Assembly: GCF_016772275.1 (NCBI RefSeq)
Contig: NZ_CP065425.1
Location: 1,766,653 to 1,830,652, forward strand
DNA length: 64,000 nt
Reading direction: 5' to 3'
Source of the DNA: Heyndrickxia vini
GTDB lineage: Bacteria; Bacillota; Bacilli; Bacillales; Bacillaceae_C
Made by a program: the position numbers and the translations under genes
Part shown: positions 54,900-64,000 of the stretch, in pieces
Position numbering within the stretch: position 1 is the first letter of the stretch
Layout of the letters: every line of letters starts with the position of its first letter
The notes under the pieces: model-generated
The model's database searches: none
What the model was told of the DNA's origin: nothing
What the model saw: the letters and a program-made list of their open reading frames with translations, nothing else

Positions 54900-55346
54900 A
54901 TGGAAAAGACTTTTTTAATGGTAAAACCTGATGGAGTGCAAAGAGAATTAATCGGTGAAATCGTTTCACGTTTCGAGAAAAAAGGTTTTCATCTTGTTGG
55001 AGCAAAATTGATGAGTGTTTCTAAAGAATTAGCTGAACAACATTATGGTGAACATAAAGAGCGCCCTTTCTTCGGTGAGTTAGTAGATTTCATCACTTCA
55101 AGTCCAGTATTTGCAATGGTTTGGCAAGGCGAAAATGTAATTGCAACTGCACGTCAAATGATGGGTTCTACAAATCCTAAAGATGCTGCTCCAGGGACAG
55201 TTCGTGGTGATTTTGGAGTAACAGTAGGGAAAAATATTATTCATGGTTCAGATTCACCTGAAAGTGCGGAAAGAGAAATTGGTCTTTTCTTTAAAGAAGA
55301 AGAACTCGTTGAATACACAAAATTAATAAATAACTGGATTTATTAA
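54900..55346 (+). CDS. ndk: Nucleoside diphosphate kinase
   Basis: Transfers phosphate among nucleoside di- and triphosphates. The 148 residues have the active-site [15 protein letters not shown] with phosphohistidine His115 and the start [19 protein letters not shown] precedes the ATG at 54900; an in-frame ATG at 54873 lies upstream of it and is rejected. Own terminator follows. Confidence 0.97.
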   Translation: MEKTFLMVKPDGVQRELIGEIVSRFEKKGFHLVGAKLMSVSKELAEQHYGEHKERPFFGELVDFITSSPVFAMVWQGENVIATARQMMGSTNPKDAAPGTVRGDFGVTVGKNIIHGSDSPESAEREIGLFFKEEELVEYTKLINNWIY

Positions 55347-55350
55347 TTTG

Positions 55351-55383
55351 AAAAGATCGGCATTAAATGCCGATCTTTTTTTT
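55351..55383. terminator. Terminator after ndk
   Basis: AAAAGATCGGCAT (55351-55363) and ATGCCGATCTTTT (55367-55379) are perfect arms with a T-run. Confidence 0.92.
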
Positions 55384-55472
55384 ATAGCAACAAAAATAAA
55401 AAATATCATTTCACTTTAATAAAATATTCAATATACTTAAGTAAAAATGACTTTTTCATGGGAGATTAGACA

Positions 55473-56246
55473 ATGAGTATTGATTACAAAGAATTTATCA
55501 TCCAAGTAAAAAGAAAAACAAATATTGATTTGTCTTTATATAAAGAGGCACAAATGAAGAGACGGTTAACATCATTGTATGAAAAAAAAGGGTACACTTC
55601 ATTTCAGGAATACTTTCAATCGATGAATACAAATCCTGAAATTTTACATGAATTTCTAGACAGAATGACTATAAACGTATCTGAATTTTATCGTAATAAA
55701 CAAAGATGGGACGTTTTAGAAAATAAAATATTCCCACGTTTATTATCCGAGAAGAAACCATTAAAAATATGGTCTGCTGCTTCTTCAACCGGTGAGGAAC
55801 CTTATACAATAGCGATGGTACTATCTAAGTATTTACCTTTATCGAATATTTCTATTTTGGCTACTGATTTAGACATTAACGCAATAGAAAAAGCAAAAAT
55901 CGGAATCTACCCTGAAAGATCATTAAATGAGGTTCCCATCGAAATAAAGAAAAAGTATTTTACTGCGGAAGGAACATTTTTTCGTGTATCGGACGAGATA
56001 AAAAAAACGGTGTCTTTTAAACAGCACAATTTACTTGCTGATTCTTTTGAATCGAATTTTGATTTAATCGTATGCAGAAATGTTTTAATTTATTTTACTG
56101 AAGAAGCTAAAGATCTACTTTATCATAAATTTAATTCCGCACTTCGAACTGGTGGAACTTTATTTGTAGGAAGTACTGAACAAATCTTTAATCCGCAATC
56201 ATATCATTTTACAATTGAAGATACTTTTTTTTATAAGAAATTATAA
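55473..56246 (+). CDS. cheR: Chemotaxis protein methyltransferase CheR
   Basis: Methylates glutamates of chemoreceptors for adaptation. The 257 residues have an N-terminal helical domain (about 1-75, with [11 protein letters not shown]) and a SAM-binding domain with [32 protein letters not shown] and [16 protein letters not shown]. It implies a motile, chemotactic ancestor or organism. Position before aroC (aroF) as in B. subtilis. Confidence 0.95.
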   Translation: MSIDYKEFIIQVKRKTNIDLSLYKEAQMKRRLTSLYEKKGYTSFQEYFQSMNTNPEILHEFLDRMTINVSEFYRNKQRWDVLENKIFPRLLSEKKPLKIWSAASSTGEEPYTIAMVLSKYLPLSNISILATDLDINAIEKAKIGIYPERSLNEVPIEIKKKYFTAEGTFFRVSDEIKKTVSFKQHNLLADSFESNFDLIVCRNVLIYFTEEAKDLLYHKFNSALRTGGTLFVGSTEQIFNPQSYHFTIEDTFFYKKL

Positions 56247-56332
56247 GTGGTATTAAGATAAATACGTAAAAAATTCAATTGTATATGACTTTTGATCATA
56301 TGTCATTTTCGCAAAGATTCAAAATTTTATAG

Positions 56333-56361
56333 TTTATCTCTTTTGTAAGTTATGTTATAGT
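56333..56361 (+). promoter_or_regulatory. Candidate sigma-A promoter of the aro run
   Basis: TTTATC (56333-56338), a 17-base spacer and TATAGT (56356-56361), 40 bases before aroC. The -35 match is weak. Confidence 0.4.
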
Positions 56362-56400
56362 GGTACATAAATCCTTTAAAGTGCTAAAAGGAGGAACATT

Positions 56401-57573
56401 ATGAGGTATTTAACATCGGGTGAATCACATGGCCCGCAGCTCACAACAATTATTGAAGGCTTGCCAGCAGGTATGCCACTCGTAGCTGAAGATATTAATT
56501 ACGAACTTGCCCGAAGACAAAAAGGTCACGGCCGGGGAAGAAGAATGCAAATTGAAACAGACCGTGCCAATATTGTTAGTGGTGTCCGTCATGGATATAC
56601 TCTTGGTTCTCCGCTAACGATTGCCGTGGAGAATAACGATTGGAAACACTGGACGAAGATTATGGGAATAGCTCCATTAGAGGAAGGACAAGCAGATGAA
56701 ATTAAAAGAAAAGTAACCCGTCCGAGACCAGGGCATGCAGATTTAGTTGGAGGTATGAAATATGGTCATCGTGACATGCGAAATGTCTTGGAAAGATCCT
56801 CGGCGAGAGAAACTACTGTAAGAGTTGCTGCCGGAGCGGTGGCTAAAAAGCTTTTAACATTATTAGGTATTGAAGTAGCTGGACATGTTTTAGAGATTGG
56901 TGGAATTCGTGCGAATCCCGCTGAATATACTTCTTTACAAGAATTAAAAGAAAAAACCGAGAAATCGCCGGTGCGCTGCTACGATGAGAAAGCTGAAGTT
57001 AAAATGATGGAAGCAATTGATCAAGCTAAAAAAGATGGGGATTCCATTGGCGGTATAGTGGAGGTTATCGTTGAAGGAGTACCTTCAGGAATCGGTAGTT
57101 ATGTTCATTATGATCGTAAACTTGATGCGAAAATTGCAAGTGCCATCGTCAGTATTAATGCATTCAAAGGTGTAGAATTCGGCCTGGGATTTGAAATGGC
57201 AAGAAAGCCGGGCAGCCAAGTACATGATGAGATTATATGGAATAAAGAAACAGGCTATGAAAGAAAAACAAACCGTTTAGGCGGGTTTGAAGGTGGCATG
57301 ACAACCGGAATGCCTATAGTTGTCCGGGGGGTTATGAAACCAATTCCTACTTTATATAAACCTTTGCAAAGTGTGGATATTGATTCGAAGGAATCGTTTA
57401 CTGCAAGTATCGAACGATCTGATAGCTGTGCAGTTCCAGCCGCAAGCGTTGTAGCGGAAGCAGTCGTTGCTTGGGAAGTAGCAGATGCAATAGTTAACCA
57501 ATACTATAGTGATCGTTTTAGTACATTAAAAGAATTGATTGAGCAAGAAAAGATTAATGGCAGGTCATTTTAA
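56401..57573 (+). CDS. aroC: Chorismate synthase
   Basis: Last step of the common aromatic pathway, EPSP to chorismate using reduced FMN. The 390 residues carry the family signatures [52 protein letters not shown] and [23 protein letters not shown] precedes the ATG. Called aroF in B. subtilis. First gene of the aroC-aroB-aroH-hisC-tyrA-aroA run; aroB follows after one base. Confidence 0.97.
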   Translation: MRYLTSGESHGPQLTTIIEGLPAGMPLVAEDINYELARRQKGHGRGRRMQIETDRANIVSGVRHGYTLGSPLTIAVENNDWKHWTKIMGIAPLEEGQADEIKRKVTRPRPGHADLVGGMKYGHRDMRNVLERSSARETTVRVAAGAVAKKLLTLLGIEVAGHVLEIGGIRANPAEYTSLQELKEKTEKSPVRCYDEKAEVKMMEAIDQAKKDGDSIGGIVEVIVEGVPSGIGSYVHYDRKLDAKIASAIVSINAFKGVEFGLGFEMARKPGSQVHDEIIWNKETGYERKTNRLGGFEGGMTTGMPIVVRGVMKPIPTLYKPLQSVDIDSKESFTASIERSDSCAVPAASVVAEAVVAWEVADAIVNQYYSDRFSTLKELIEQEKINGRSF

Positions 57574-57574
57574 A

Positions 57575-58633
57575 ATGGAAAAAGTAGACATTTGTACAGC
57601 ATCAAAAAACTATTCGGTTTATATTGGTCCTGATATAATACATCTTTTATCCAATAGTCTAGCAGAATATACTAAAGTCATGATAATTACGGATGAAACA
57701 GTCAGTGAGTTGCATATTGGGAAAATTATCGAACAATTTCCCGAGCTGATAGTTTATACCACTCCTAGTGGCGAGAAAGCAAAAACATTTCAAATATATG
57801 AAGACTGCCTATCCTTTGCATTAAAACATGGCCTGGATCGAAAATCTGTTATTCTTGCTTTCGGTGGAGGGGCAGTTGGAGATCTTGCGGGATTTGTAGC
57901 AGCTACTTATATGCGTGGGATACCGTTTATTCAGATTCCAACGACCATTTTAGCTCATGATAGTGCGGTCGGCGGAAAAGTGGCAATCAATCATTCACTC
58001 GGTAAAAACATGGTTGGAGCATTTTATCAGCCTGAGATGGTAATATACGATACGAATTTTTTACATAGTCTACCGGAAAGACAAGTTAGAAGTGGCTTTG
58101 CTGAAGTGATAAAGCATGGTTTAATCGCGGATCCAATTTTTTTGCAAGAATTAATGGAGAATTTATCATCTTTAAATCATTTAAATAATATTCAGCTATC
58201 AAATTATTTAAAAAAGGGAATTGAAATCAAATCCGCATTTGTAAGCAAAGATGAAAAAGAAACAGGAATTAGAGCATATCTGAACTTTGGACATACATTG
58301 GGACATGCAATAGAAGCAAAAGCAGATTTTGGTAAGCTTACGCATGGAGAATCAGTCATGTGTGGAATGGTATATGCTTTAATATTGAGCAATAATATCT
58401 TAGGATTAACATTTGATATCCAGTCTTTTATTCAGTGGATAGAAAAATTGGGATATAAATGGAGAATTCCTTCATACATGGAATTTGACACATTATATGA
58501 ATTAATGAAGAGAGATAAAAAGTCTACATCAGGAAAGCCGGCATTTGTCCTACTGAAGGAAATCGGTAAACCAATGATGATGGAAGTTGAAAAAAGCCTT
58601 TTGGAGGATACCTTTTACAAATTATCCGAGTAA
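57575..58633 (+). CDS. aroB: 3-dehydroquinate synthase
   Basis: Second step of the shikimate pathway, DAHP to 3-dehydroquinate, NAD and metal dependent. The 352 residues have ILAFGGGAVGDLAGFVAATY, the PTTILAHDSAVGGKVAINH motif, the metal site EVIKHGLI, and NFGHTLGHAIEA. The ATG at 57575 directly follows the aroC stop and gives the family N-terminus; in-frame starts at 57539 and 57557 lie inside aroC. Coupled translation with aroC is likely. Confidence 0.96.
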   Translation: MEKVDICTASKNYSVYIGPDIIHLLSNSLAEYTKVMIITDETVSELHIGKIIEQFPELIVYTTPSGEKAKTFQIYEDCLSFALKHGLDRKSVILAFGGGAVGDLAGFVAATYMRGIPFIQIPTTILAHDSAVGGKVAINHSLGKNMVGAFYQPEMVIYDTNFLHSLPERQVRSGFAEVIKHGLIADPIFLQELMENLSSLNHLNNIQLSNYLKKGIEIKSAFVSKDEKETGIRAYLNFGHTLGHAIEAKADFGKLTHGESVMCGMVYALILSNNILGLTFDIQSFIQWIEKLGYKWRIPSYMEFDTLYELMKRDKKSTSGKPAFVLLKEIGKPMMMEVEKSLLEDTFYKLSE

Positions 58634-58649
58634 CAAGAGGGGGAGTAGT

Positions 58650-59015
58650 ATGATTCGCGGGGTTAGAGGAGCAACGACTGTTTCCGAAAATAAGGAAAAG
58701 GAAATAATTGATGCCACGGAAACATTAGTGCAAGAAATGATAGAACAAAATGATTTGGAAGCAACAAATGTTGCTTCTGTTTTCATATCAGTAACAGATG
58801 ATATTGATGCTACTTTTCCAGCAAAAGCATTACGAAGATTCCCATCTTGGACATATGTACCGGTAATGTGTATGAAGGAAATCAATGTAGATGGGGGCTT
58901 ACCACGCTGCATTCGTATCATGATGCATATTAACACCGAAAAGAAACAACATGAGATTAACCATGTATATTTAAAAAACACACAGATTCTACGGCCAGAT
59001 CTTTCAAAAAAATAG
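58650..59015 (+). CDS. aroH: Monofunctional chorismate mutase AroH
   Basis: Rearranges chorismate to prephenate for phenylalanine and tyrosine. The 121 residues are of the trimeric AroH (pseudo-alpha/beta barrel) type: MIRGVRGATTVSENKEKEI, FISVTDDIDATFPAKALR and the LPRCIRIMMHINT segment with active-site Arg. The ATG at 58650 follows GAGGGGGAG. hisC begins 13 bases later, where B. subtilis has six trp genes. Confidence 0.95.
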   Translation: MIRGVRGATTVSENKEKEIIDATETLVQEMIEQNDLEATNVASVFISVTDDIDATFPAKALRRFPSWTYVPVMCMKEINVDGGLPRCIRIMMHINTEKKQHEINHVYLKNTQILRPDLSKK

Positions 59016-59028
59016 GTAGGTGGACATA

Positions 59029-60141
59029 ATGAAATGGAAAAATCAAATCGTTAATTTACATGCTTATCAGCCAGGTAAATCCATTGATGAAGTGAAAAAG
59101 ATGTACAATCTTAAAGAAATATTTAAATTGGCTTCTAATGAAAATCCGTATGGATTTTCTAACAAAGTAAAAAAAATTCTGGACGAAGATTCATCATCAA
59201 CGTTTTCTTACTATCCTGATGGATATGCTACTAATTTGCGTGAAGAAGCGGCTAAATTCCTTGGTGTTAGACCCACCCAGCTAATCTTCTCGAATGGTAC
59301 AGATGAATTATTGCAAATTATTTCAAAGGCTCTACTTGAGCCGGGAAAAAATACAGTTATGGCATACCCTACTTTTTCTCAATATAAACATAATGCAATA
59401 TTGGAAGGTGCCGAAGTACGAGAAATTCCATTAATAGATGGTAATCATGATCTTGATAACATGTTAAAGGCATTGGACGATCAAACAGCTATTGTTTGGC
59501 TATGCAGTCCCAATAATCCAACAGGTACATATATCACCAATGATAAATTGATGAAATTTCTCCAACAAGTACCAAAGGATATATTAGTTGTCCTCGATGA
59601 AGCGTATTATGAATATGTTGATGCAGATGATTATTATGATGCTTTATCCCTTCTTGACAATTATCAGAATTTAATCGTTACGAGAACATTTTCAAAAATC
59701 TATGGTCTTGCAAGCTTTCGAGTGGGTTATGGAATAGCATCGGAAGAAATTATCAGCACGTTAGAACCCGTTCGCCAACCATTCAATACGAATGTTCTGG
59801 CCCAAAAGGTCGCGATGGAGGCATTAAAAGATCAAGAGTTTGTTGCAAAATGCGCTACATTGAATAAAAAAGAAATGGAACGATTTTATGCCTTTTGCAA
59901 AAAAAATAATTTACACTACTATCCATCTCAAGGGAATTTTATTTTAATTGATTTTCAGTGCGATAGCGACGAAGTTTTTACATTTTTACTATCAACGGGT
60001 TACATCGTCCGGTCAGGGAAGCAATTAGGATTTCCTACATCAATTCGTGTAACAATCGGTACGAGTGAACAAAATAGCGGTGTAATGACCTCGATGGAGG
60101 CATTTCTAGAAAAACAGGCATTAAAAGCTAAAAATATTTAA
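59029..60141 (+). CDS. hisC: Histidinol-phosphate / aromatic aminotransferase
   Basis: PLP aminotransferase (class I/II) serving histidine synthesis and, in Bacillus, transamination of tyrosine and phenylalanine precursors. The 370 residues show ASNENPYGF, the substrate loop NGTDELLQII, CSPNNPTGTYI, and the PLP lysine in TRTFSKIYGLASFRVGYG. The ATG at 59029 follows TAGGTGG. Placement between aroH and tyrA fits its dual role. Confidence 0.95.
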   Translation: MKWKNQIVNLHAYQPGKSIDEVKKMYNLKEIFKLASNENPYGFSNKVKKILDEDSSSTFSYYPDGYATNLREEAAKFLGVRPTQLIFSNGTDELLQIISKALLEPGKNTVMAYPTFSQYKHNAILEGAEVREIPLIDGNHDLDNMLKALDDQTAIVWLCSPNNPTGTYITNDKLMKFLQQVPKDILVVLDEAYYEYVDADDYYDALSLLDNYQNLIVTRTFSKIYGLASFRVGYGIASEEIISTLEPVRQPFNTNVLAQKVAMEALKDQEFVAKCATLNKKEMERFYAFCKKNNLHYYPSQGNFILIDFQCDSDEVFTFLLSTGYIVRSGKQLGFPTSIRVTIGTSEQNSGVMTSMEAFLEKQALKAKNI

Positions 60142-60165
60142 TATAAACATCCAGGGGGAGACGTT

Positions 60166-61269
60166 TTGCAAGGAAATATATTTATTATAGGTTTAGGACT
60201 AATTGGAGGATCTATTGCCTTATCAATTAAAAAATCGTATCCCGATGTGAAAATTATCGGGTATGATGTTGATCCTAACATAACACACCAAGCGAAAATC
60301 CTTAAAGTTATTGATCACGAAGAAAACAGTTTACAACATGGTGCGGAAAATGCTGATTTTATTATCATATCTATTCCTGTTGTAGAAACAGAAAAAATGA
60401 TTGAACGAATCTCGCATTTTCAATTAAAAGAAAATGTGATTGTAACCGATACAGCTAGTACAAAAAAATCAATAATAAATAAAGCAGCTATCCTAACAGA
60501 AAAAGGGATTTGCTTCATTGGCGGTCATCCGATGGCTGGTTCCCATAAAAGTGGCGTCACAGCTGCAAGAGAGCATTTATTTGAAAATGCATTTTACATT
60601 CTATCCTCTGTTTCAAAAATATCGAATGAAAGAATAAACGATTTAAAACAATTACTTAATGGTACAAATGCGAAGTTTTTGGAATTGTCAGCAGATGAAC
60701 ATGATAAAATGACAGGAATTTTAAGTCACTTTCCACATATCATTGCTGCCTCACTCGTAGGTCAGGCGCGTTCATATCAAGCTGAATATCCTTTGCTATC
60801 AAGGCTTGCGGCAGGTGGATTTCGAGACATTACGAGAATTGCCTCGTCCAATCCAAGTATGTGGGCGGATATTACAATTAGAAATAAACAGGTGTTATTA
60901 AGTTTATTAACTGAGTGGAATCAAGATATGGAAAATATTCGCAGTATTATAGAACAAGATGATTATGAAAAGATTTTTCAGTTTTTTGTTCAGGCGAAAA
61001 CCTATCGGGACGAATTACCTGTCCATACGAAAGGTGTTTTACATTCATTTTATGATTTGTATGTTGATGTACCTGACTATCCGGGTATAATTTCTGAAAT
61101 AACAGGCTATTTAGCAGAAGAAAGAATTAGTATTACAAATATTAGGATCTTAGAAATGCGTGAAGATATTTATGGTGTCCTGAGAATCAGTTTTCAAAAT
61201 GCAGAAGATCGCGAAAATGCAAAAAAATGTTTGGAAAATCGAACTTCGTATGAATTATTTATACAATAG
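60166..61269 (+). CDS. tyrA: Prephenate dehydrogenase with ACT domain
   Basis: Oxidatively decarboxylates prephenate to 4-hydroxyphenylpyruvate for tyrosine. The 367 residues have the NAD motif IIGLGLIGGSIALSI, the GGHPMAGSHKSG active-site segment, LSHFPHIIAASLV with a catalytic His, and a C-terminal ACT domain (about 295-366, LYVDVPDYPGIISEITGYL) for feedback control. The start is TTG after GGGGGAG. Confidence 0.96.
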   Translation: MQGNIFIIGLGLIGGSIALSIKKSYPDVKIIGYDVDPNITHQAKILKVIDHEENSLQHGAENADFIIISIPVVETEKMIERISHFQLKENVIVTDTASTKKSIINKAAILTEKGICFIGGHPMAGSHKSGVTAAREHLFENAFYILSSVSKISNERINDLKQLLNGTNAKFLELSADEHDKMTGILSHFPHIIAASLVGQARSYQAEYPLLSRLAAGGFRDITRIASSNPSMWADITIRNKQVLLSLLTEWNQDMENIRSIIEQDDYEKIFQFFVQAKTYRDELPVHTKGVLHSFYDLYVDVPDYPGIISEITGYLAEERISITNIRILEMREDIYGVLRISFQNAEDRENAKKCLENRTSYELFIQ

Positions 61270-61305
61270 GCTTAAAATGAATGAAATAAGGGTGATGAAT
61301 ATAAA

Positions 61306-62598
61306 ATGAATATAGTTGAGCTTCATCCAGCAAATATAGGATTAAAAGGAGCAATCAAAGTTCCGGGAGATAAATCAATCTCACATCGTGCCATTATGTT
61401 TGGTGCGATTGCAAATGGGATCACAATAGTTAGAAACTTTTTACAAGGTGCAGACTGTCGAAGTACAATCGAATGCTTTCGGAAATTAGGTGTGAAAATA
61501 GAAGAGTCAATCGATGAGATTAAAATATATGGAAACGGATTTGATGGCTTAAAAGAGCCTGTCGACATATTGGATGTTGGAAATTCAGGAACTACGACAC
61601 GTCTTATTCTTGGCTTATTAGCGGGAAGGCCATTCCACACAGTTATAATTGGTGATGAATCAATTGCCAAAAGACCTATGCATAGAGTAACACTTCCCCT
61701 TCAAGAAATGGGGGCAATTATTCAAGGGAGAAATCATGGTAATTATACTCCTTTATCGATTGTTGGGGGTCAATTAAATCCGATAAAATACGAGATGCCT
61801 GTAGCTAGCGCTCAAGTAAAATCAGCCCTGTTGTTGGCTGCATTACAAATTGATGGTGAAACGACCATAATAGAACCAGTTTCGACGCGTGATCACACAG
61901 AGAGAATGATTAAACAATTCGGCGGTAAAATTAACATCGAACAACATGTGATTAAAATTACAGGGAAACAAAAGCTCCATGGCGCGAAAATAAATGTTCC
62001 TGGAGATATTTCTTCCGCAGCGTTTTTTATGGTTGCAGCAGCATTAATCGAGAATAGTAACGTAGTTCTGGAAAATGTAGGTCTAAACCCAACAAGAATT
62101 GGTGTCATTGAAGTCCTTAAAGAAATGGGTGCAGATATTCATATCCATGAAAATAATGACCAAACGGAACCGGTAGGAGATATCACAGTTAAAACTTCAC
62201 AGTTAAAAGGGATAGAGATTGGCGGGGACTTAATCCCGCGCTTAATAGATGAATTGCCAATTATTGCTCTTCTTGCGACACAGGCAGAAGGAACAACCAT
62301 CATTAAAAATGCTGAAGAATTAAAAGTGAAAGAAACGAATCGTATCGATACGGTTGTAAAAGAGTTGAAAACTTTGGGTGCAGATATCGAAGCGACAAAC
62401 GATGGAATGATAATTAAGGGCAAAGTCCAGCTACATGGGGGACATGTTCATAGCCATGGTGACCATCGAATAGGAATGATGCTGAGTATTGCCTCATTAA
62501 TTTCAAAAGATGCCGTCCACCTTGAAGGTACAGACGCTATAAACGTTTCCTATCCAACATTTTTTGAAGATTTAAATCAACTACTAACAAATAAGTAA
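61306..62598 (+). CDS. aroA: 3-phosphoshikimate 1-carboxyvinyltransferase (EPSP synthase)
   Basis: Joins shikimate-3-phosphate and phosphoenolpyruvate. The 430 residues show [17 protein letters not shown], the [20 protein letters not shown] motif, [17 protein letters not shown], and [15 protein letters not shown]. Called aroE in B. subtilis. The Ser in the SAQVKSA segment and a Gly-Asn-Ser-Gly motif indicate a class II EPSP synthase. Ribosome site AAGGGTGAT. Last enzyme gene of the aro run. Confidence 0.96.
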   Translation: MNIVELHPANIGLKGAIKVPGDKSISHRAIMFGAIANGITIVRNFLQGADCRSTIECFRKLGVKIEESIDEIKIYGNGFDGLKEPVDILDVGNSGTTTRLILGLLAGRPFHTVIIGDESIAKRPMHRVTLPLQEMGAIIQGRNHGNYTPLSIVGGQLNPIKYEMPVASAQVKSALLLAALQIDGETTIIEPVSTRDHTERMIKQFGGKINIEQHVIKITGKQKLHGAKINVPGDISSAAFFMVAAALIENSNVVLENVGLNPTRIGVIEVLKEMGADIHIHENNDQTEPVGDITVKTSQLKGIEIGGDLIPRLIDELPIIALLATQAEGTTIIKNAEELKVKETNRIDTVVKELKTLGADIEATNDGMIIKGKVQLHGGHVHSHGDHRIGMMLSIASLISKDAVHLEGTDAINVSYPTFFEDLNQLLTNK

Positions 62599-62675
62599 TT
62601 ACAGATATTTCAATGTCATTTTCCCCTTCTTTGGTGCATAGCTTGTCTATATACCGTTTCGATGGAGGGGAAAAT

Positions 62676-63563
62676 ATGTATATTATTGATAGGGCAAATG
62701 TTTATTCTGAAGAAGAAGAATGTATAAAGACCAACTCCTTCTATATTAAAAACAATGCAATACATTCAATTAAACCTGCTATCTTTAAAACACCAATCTT
62801 GAAAATGGATGTTTCATCTTTTATTATGACTCCAACTCATGTTATGTTTGATTCTCATCTCCCCAGTGAAAACTTTCAGTTGTTAAAACAATACTCCAAA
62901 AAAAATTATCTATTAAAGGGATGCCATACAATTATTACTCCCTTTTCCATTCACTACGAATATCAATTTGATCAAGAACTTCACAAAAAAAGGATATCAC
63001 TACTAAATAGTCCTGTTGATTACGTTTTAGCATTACGGCTTCCGATAAAAACTCTATCACAAAGTTTAATACGAAAATGTAAAAAGGAAAAAATAGCAAT
63101 AATCTTAGTAGAAATGGAAGATGAATCATCAATCTCTAAAATTCCATGGGGGTGGATTCGGGAAGCGATGTTTCCATATAACCCAATTTTAATTCCAGCG
63201 GTCTTGTCCAATAAAGAGGCAAAGCGGAAAGCAATTATAAAAGTTTGGAATGAAGTATTAAATGATGAAAAAATCCCTAGATTAGTTGATGAAATTCAAG
63301 AAAAAACGCCAATAACTGTGAAAAATTTGAAGAAATTTGGTCTATATCCGAAAAGAGGAGATTTGCATATTGGTGGAGAAATAAACTATAATCTATATTT
63401 TAAAAACAAGATAGTTGCTGAACAAAAGGGGATTCATTATGATAATGATAGATTAGCCATAATGGTACACAAGGGTCGTGTCATTACATCCGAAAATGTA
63501 GTAGTATTCCGGCCAGGATGTGGGGAAGAAATAATTATAAATAGAACTTCTCTTTTTGTATAA
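62676..63563 (+). CDS. Unidentified protein with amidohydrolase-like N-terminus
   Basis: A 295-residue cytoplasmic protein that I cannot assign. The first 65 residues look like the composite beta-domain of amidohydrolases (YIIDRANVYSEEE, then SFYIKNNAIHSIKP, ending FIMTPTHVMFDSHL, resembling the usual PG-x-ID-x-H-x-H). The second metal histidine is lost and no later metal ligands are clear, so it is probably not an active hydrolase. The C-terminal part (about 225-295: KRGDLHIGGEINYNLYF) again resembles the closing beta-domain. The ATG at 62676 follows GGAGGGG. It lies between aroA and the TPR gene. Confidence 0.6.
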   Translation: MYIIDRANVYSEEEECIKTNSFYIKNNAIHSIKPAIFKTPILKMDVSSFIMTPTHVMFDSHLPSENFQLLKQYSKKNYLLKGCHTIITPFSIHYEYQFDQELHKKRISLLNSPVDYVLALRLPIKTLSQSLIRKCKKEKIAIILVEMEDESSISKIPWGWIREAMFPYNPILIPAVLSNKEAKRKAIIKVWNEVLNDEKIPRLVDEIQEKTPITVKNLKKFGLYPKRGDLHIGGEINYNLYFKNKIVAEQKGIHYDNDRLAIMVHKGRVITSENVVVFRPGCGEEIIINRTSLFV

Positions 63564-63599
63564 ATATTTTATTGGCTTTAGAAAGGGATCAGCATTTTT

Positions 63600-64000
63600 A
63601 TGAATAAAATTCAGCAAATCATACATTTTTTAGAACAAGGTGAACTAGAAAAAGCAAAGGATAGTATTTCTAAGGTAAAAACATCTGGGAATCACGAAGA
63701 CATATACTTACTTGCAGAAGAATTATTACAATTAGGCTTCTTAATTGAGGCAAAAGATTTATTTGCGTATCTACTGTCATTATATCCCGATGAAGGAGAA
63801 CTGAAAGTAACATTGGCAGAAATATTAATTGAAATGGATAATGAAGAAGAAGCAATCTCCTATTTAGATTCAGTCAATGAGGCAGATCCTGACTTCCCAA
63901 GATCATTATTAATTTTAGCCGATTTGTATCAAATGCAAGGTTTAGCAGAGGTAAGTGAATATAAATTATTGCAAGCTAAAGAAATTTTGCCTGATGAACC
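63600..64000 (+). CDS. ypiA: TPR-repeat protein YpiA, N-terminal part
   Basis: The first 133 codons of a tetratricopeptide-repeat protein run off the window end. Repeat-like helices are visible (QQIIHFLEQGELEKAKDSI, LLQLGFLIEAKDLFAYLL, EILIEMDNEEEAISYLD, LADLYQMQGLAEVSEYKLL). Directly downstream of aroA in B. subtilis is ypiA, a TPR protein of unknown function. The ATG has AAAGGG upstream at rather long spacing. Confidence 0.8.
   Translation, partial: MNKIQQIIHFLEQGELEKAKDSISKVKTSGNHEDIYLLAEELLQLGFLIEAKDLFAYLLSLYPDEGELKVTLAEILIEMDNEEEAISYLDSVNEADPDFPRSLLILADLYQMQGLAEVSEYKLLQAKEILPDE

Noticed and set aside
58984-59040. Remnant trp genes or attenuator between aroH and hisC
   Set aside because: Only 13 bases separate the two genes, all needed for the hisC ribosome site; no remnant can be present.

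Overview
The window is a chromosomal core segment of an AT-rich, endospore-forming, low-GC Gram-positive bacterium of the Bacillaceae. The case rests on gene content and order. xerD-deoB-punA, dacF-spoIIA, spoVA-lysA, scpAB-dacB-spmAB-rluB-resABCDE, ypbB-recS-ypbDEF, mecB-gudB-bdr, sleB-ypeB, cmk-ypfD-der-gpsA-spoIVA-hup and folE-hepS-menG-hepT-ndk-cheR-aro follow the Bacillus subtilis map closely. The species cannot be named from this sequence alone. Nearly all genes read on the + strand. Minus-strand exceptions are ypuF, fer, cotJABC, ansA and the tiny ypzI. No rRNA, tRNA, CRISPR array, prophage or insertion sequence was seen.

Layout. 1-4.6 kb: end of a yqzK-like gene, xerD, and nucleoside catabolism (deoB, punA, pdp). 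4.6-10.8 kb: forespore block dacF-spoIIAA-spoIIAB-sigF, then a shortened spoVA operon (spoVAA, AB, AEA, AF). 10.9-13.6 kb: lysA, a 28-residue membrane peptide, ribT without its riboflavin operon, and ypuF. 13.7-24.4 kb: condensin partners scpA-scpB, the spore-cortex operon dacB-spmA-spmB, rluB, and the cytochrome c maturation and redox-control operon resABC-resDE. 24.6-26.8 kb: an M23/LysM peptidase, an FMN riboswitch driving the riboflavin transporter ribU, and ferredoxin. 27-33.3 kb: ypbB-recS-ypbD-ypbE, ypbF, the cotJABC spore-coat operon and a CBS protein. 33.4-38.4 kb: mecB, gudB, bdr, ansA, prsW. 38.4-51.4 kb: sleB-ypeB, motI, ypfB, cmk-plsC, ypfD, yphA, der, gpsA, yphE, yphF, spoIVA, hup. 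51.6-64 kb: folE, menaquinone side-chain genes, ndk, cheR, the aromatic amino-acid run aroC-aroB-aroH-hisC-tyrA-aroA, an unidentified amidohydrolase-like gene and the start of a TPR gene like ypiA.

How it works together. Several sporulation stages are represented with recognisable sigma-factor promoters: sigma-H before spoIIAA, sigma-E before dacB and spoIVA, and sigma-G before spoVAA. They cover forespore sigma control, cortex modification, coat assembly, DPA/germination membrane proteins and cortex lysis. The housekeeping genes cover respiration (Res, menaquinone), glutamate and asparagine catabolism, ribosome GTPases and chromosome organisation.

The most informative features are absences from otherwise conserved gene orders. 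spoVAC-spoVAD-spoVAEb are missing from the spoVA operon. mtrB is missing after folE, and the whole trpEDCFBA block is missing between aroH and hisC. The riboflavin biosynthesis genes and ppiB are missing next to ribT, while a riboswitch-controlled riboflavin importer is present. sigX-rsiX are missing after resE. I did not find a convincingly new multi-gene system. The nearest to undescribed are the 295-residue amidohydrolase-like protein at 62676-63563 and the 28-residue membrane peptide at 12428-12514.
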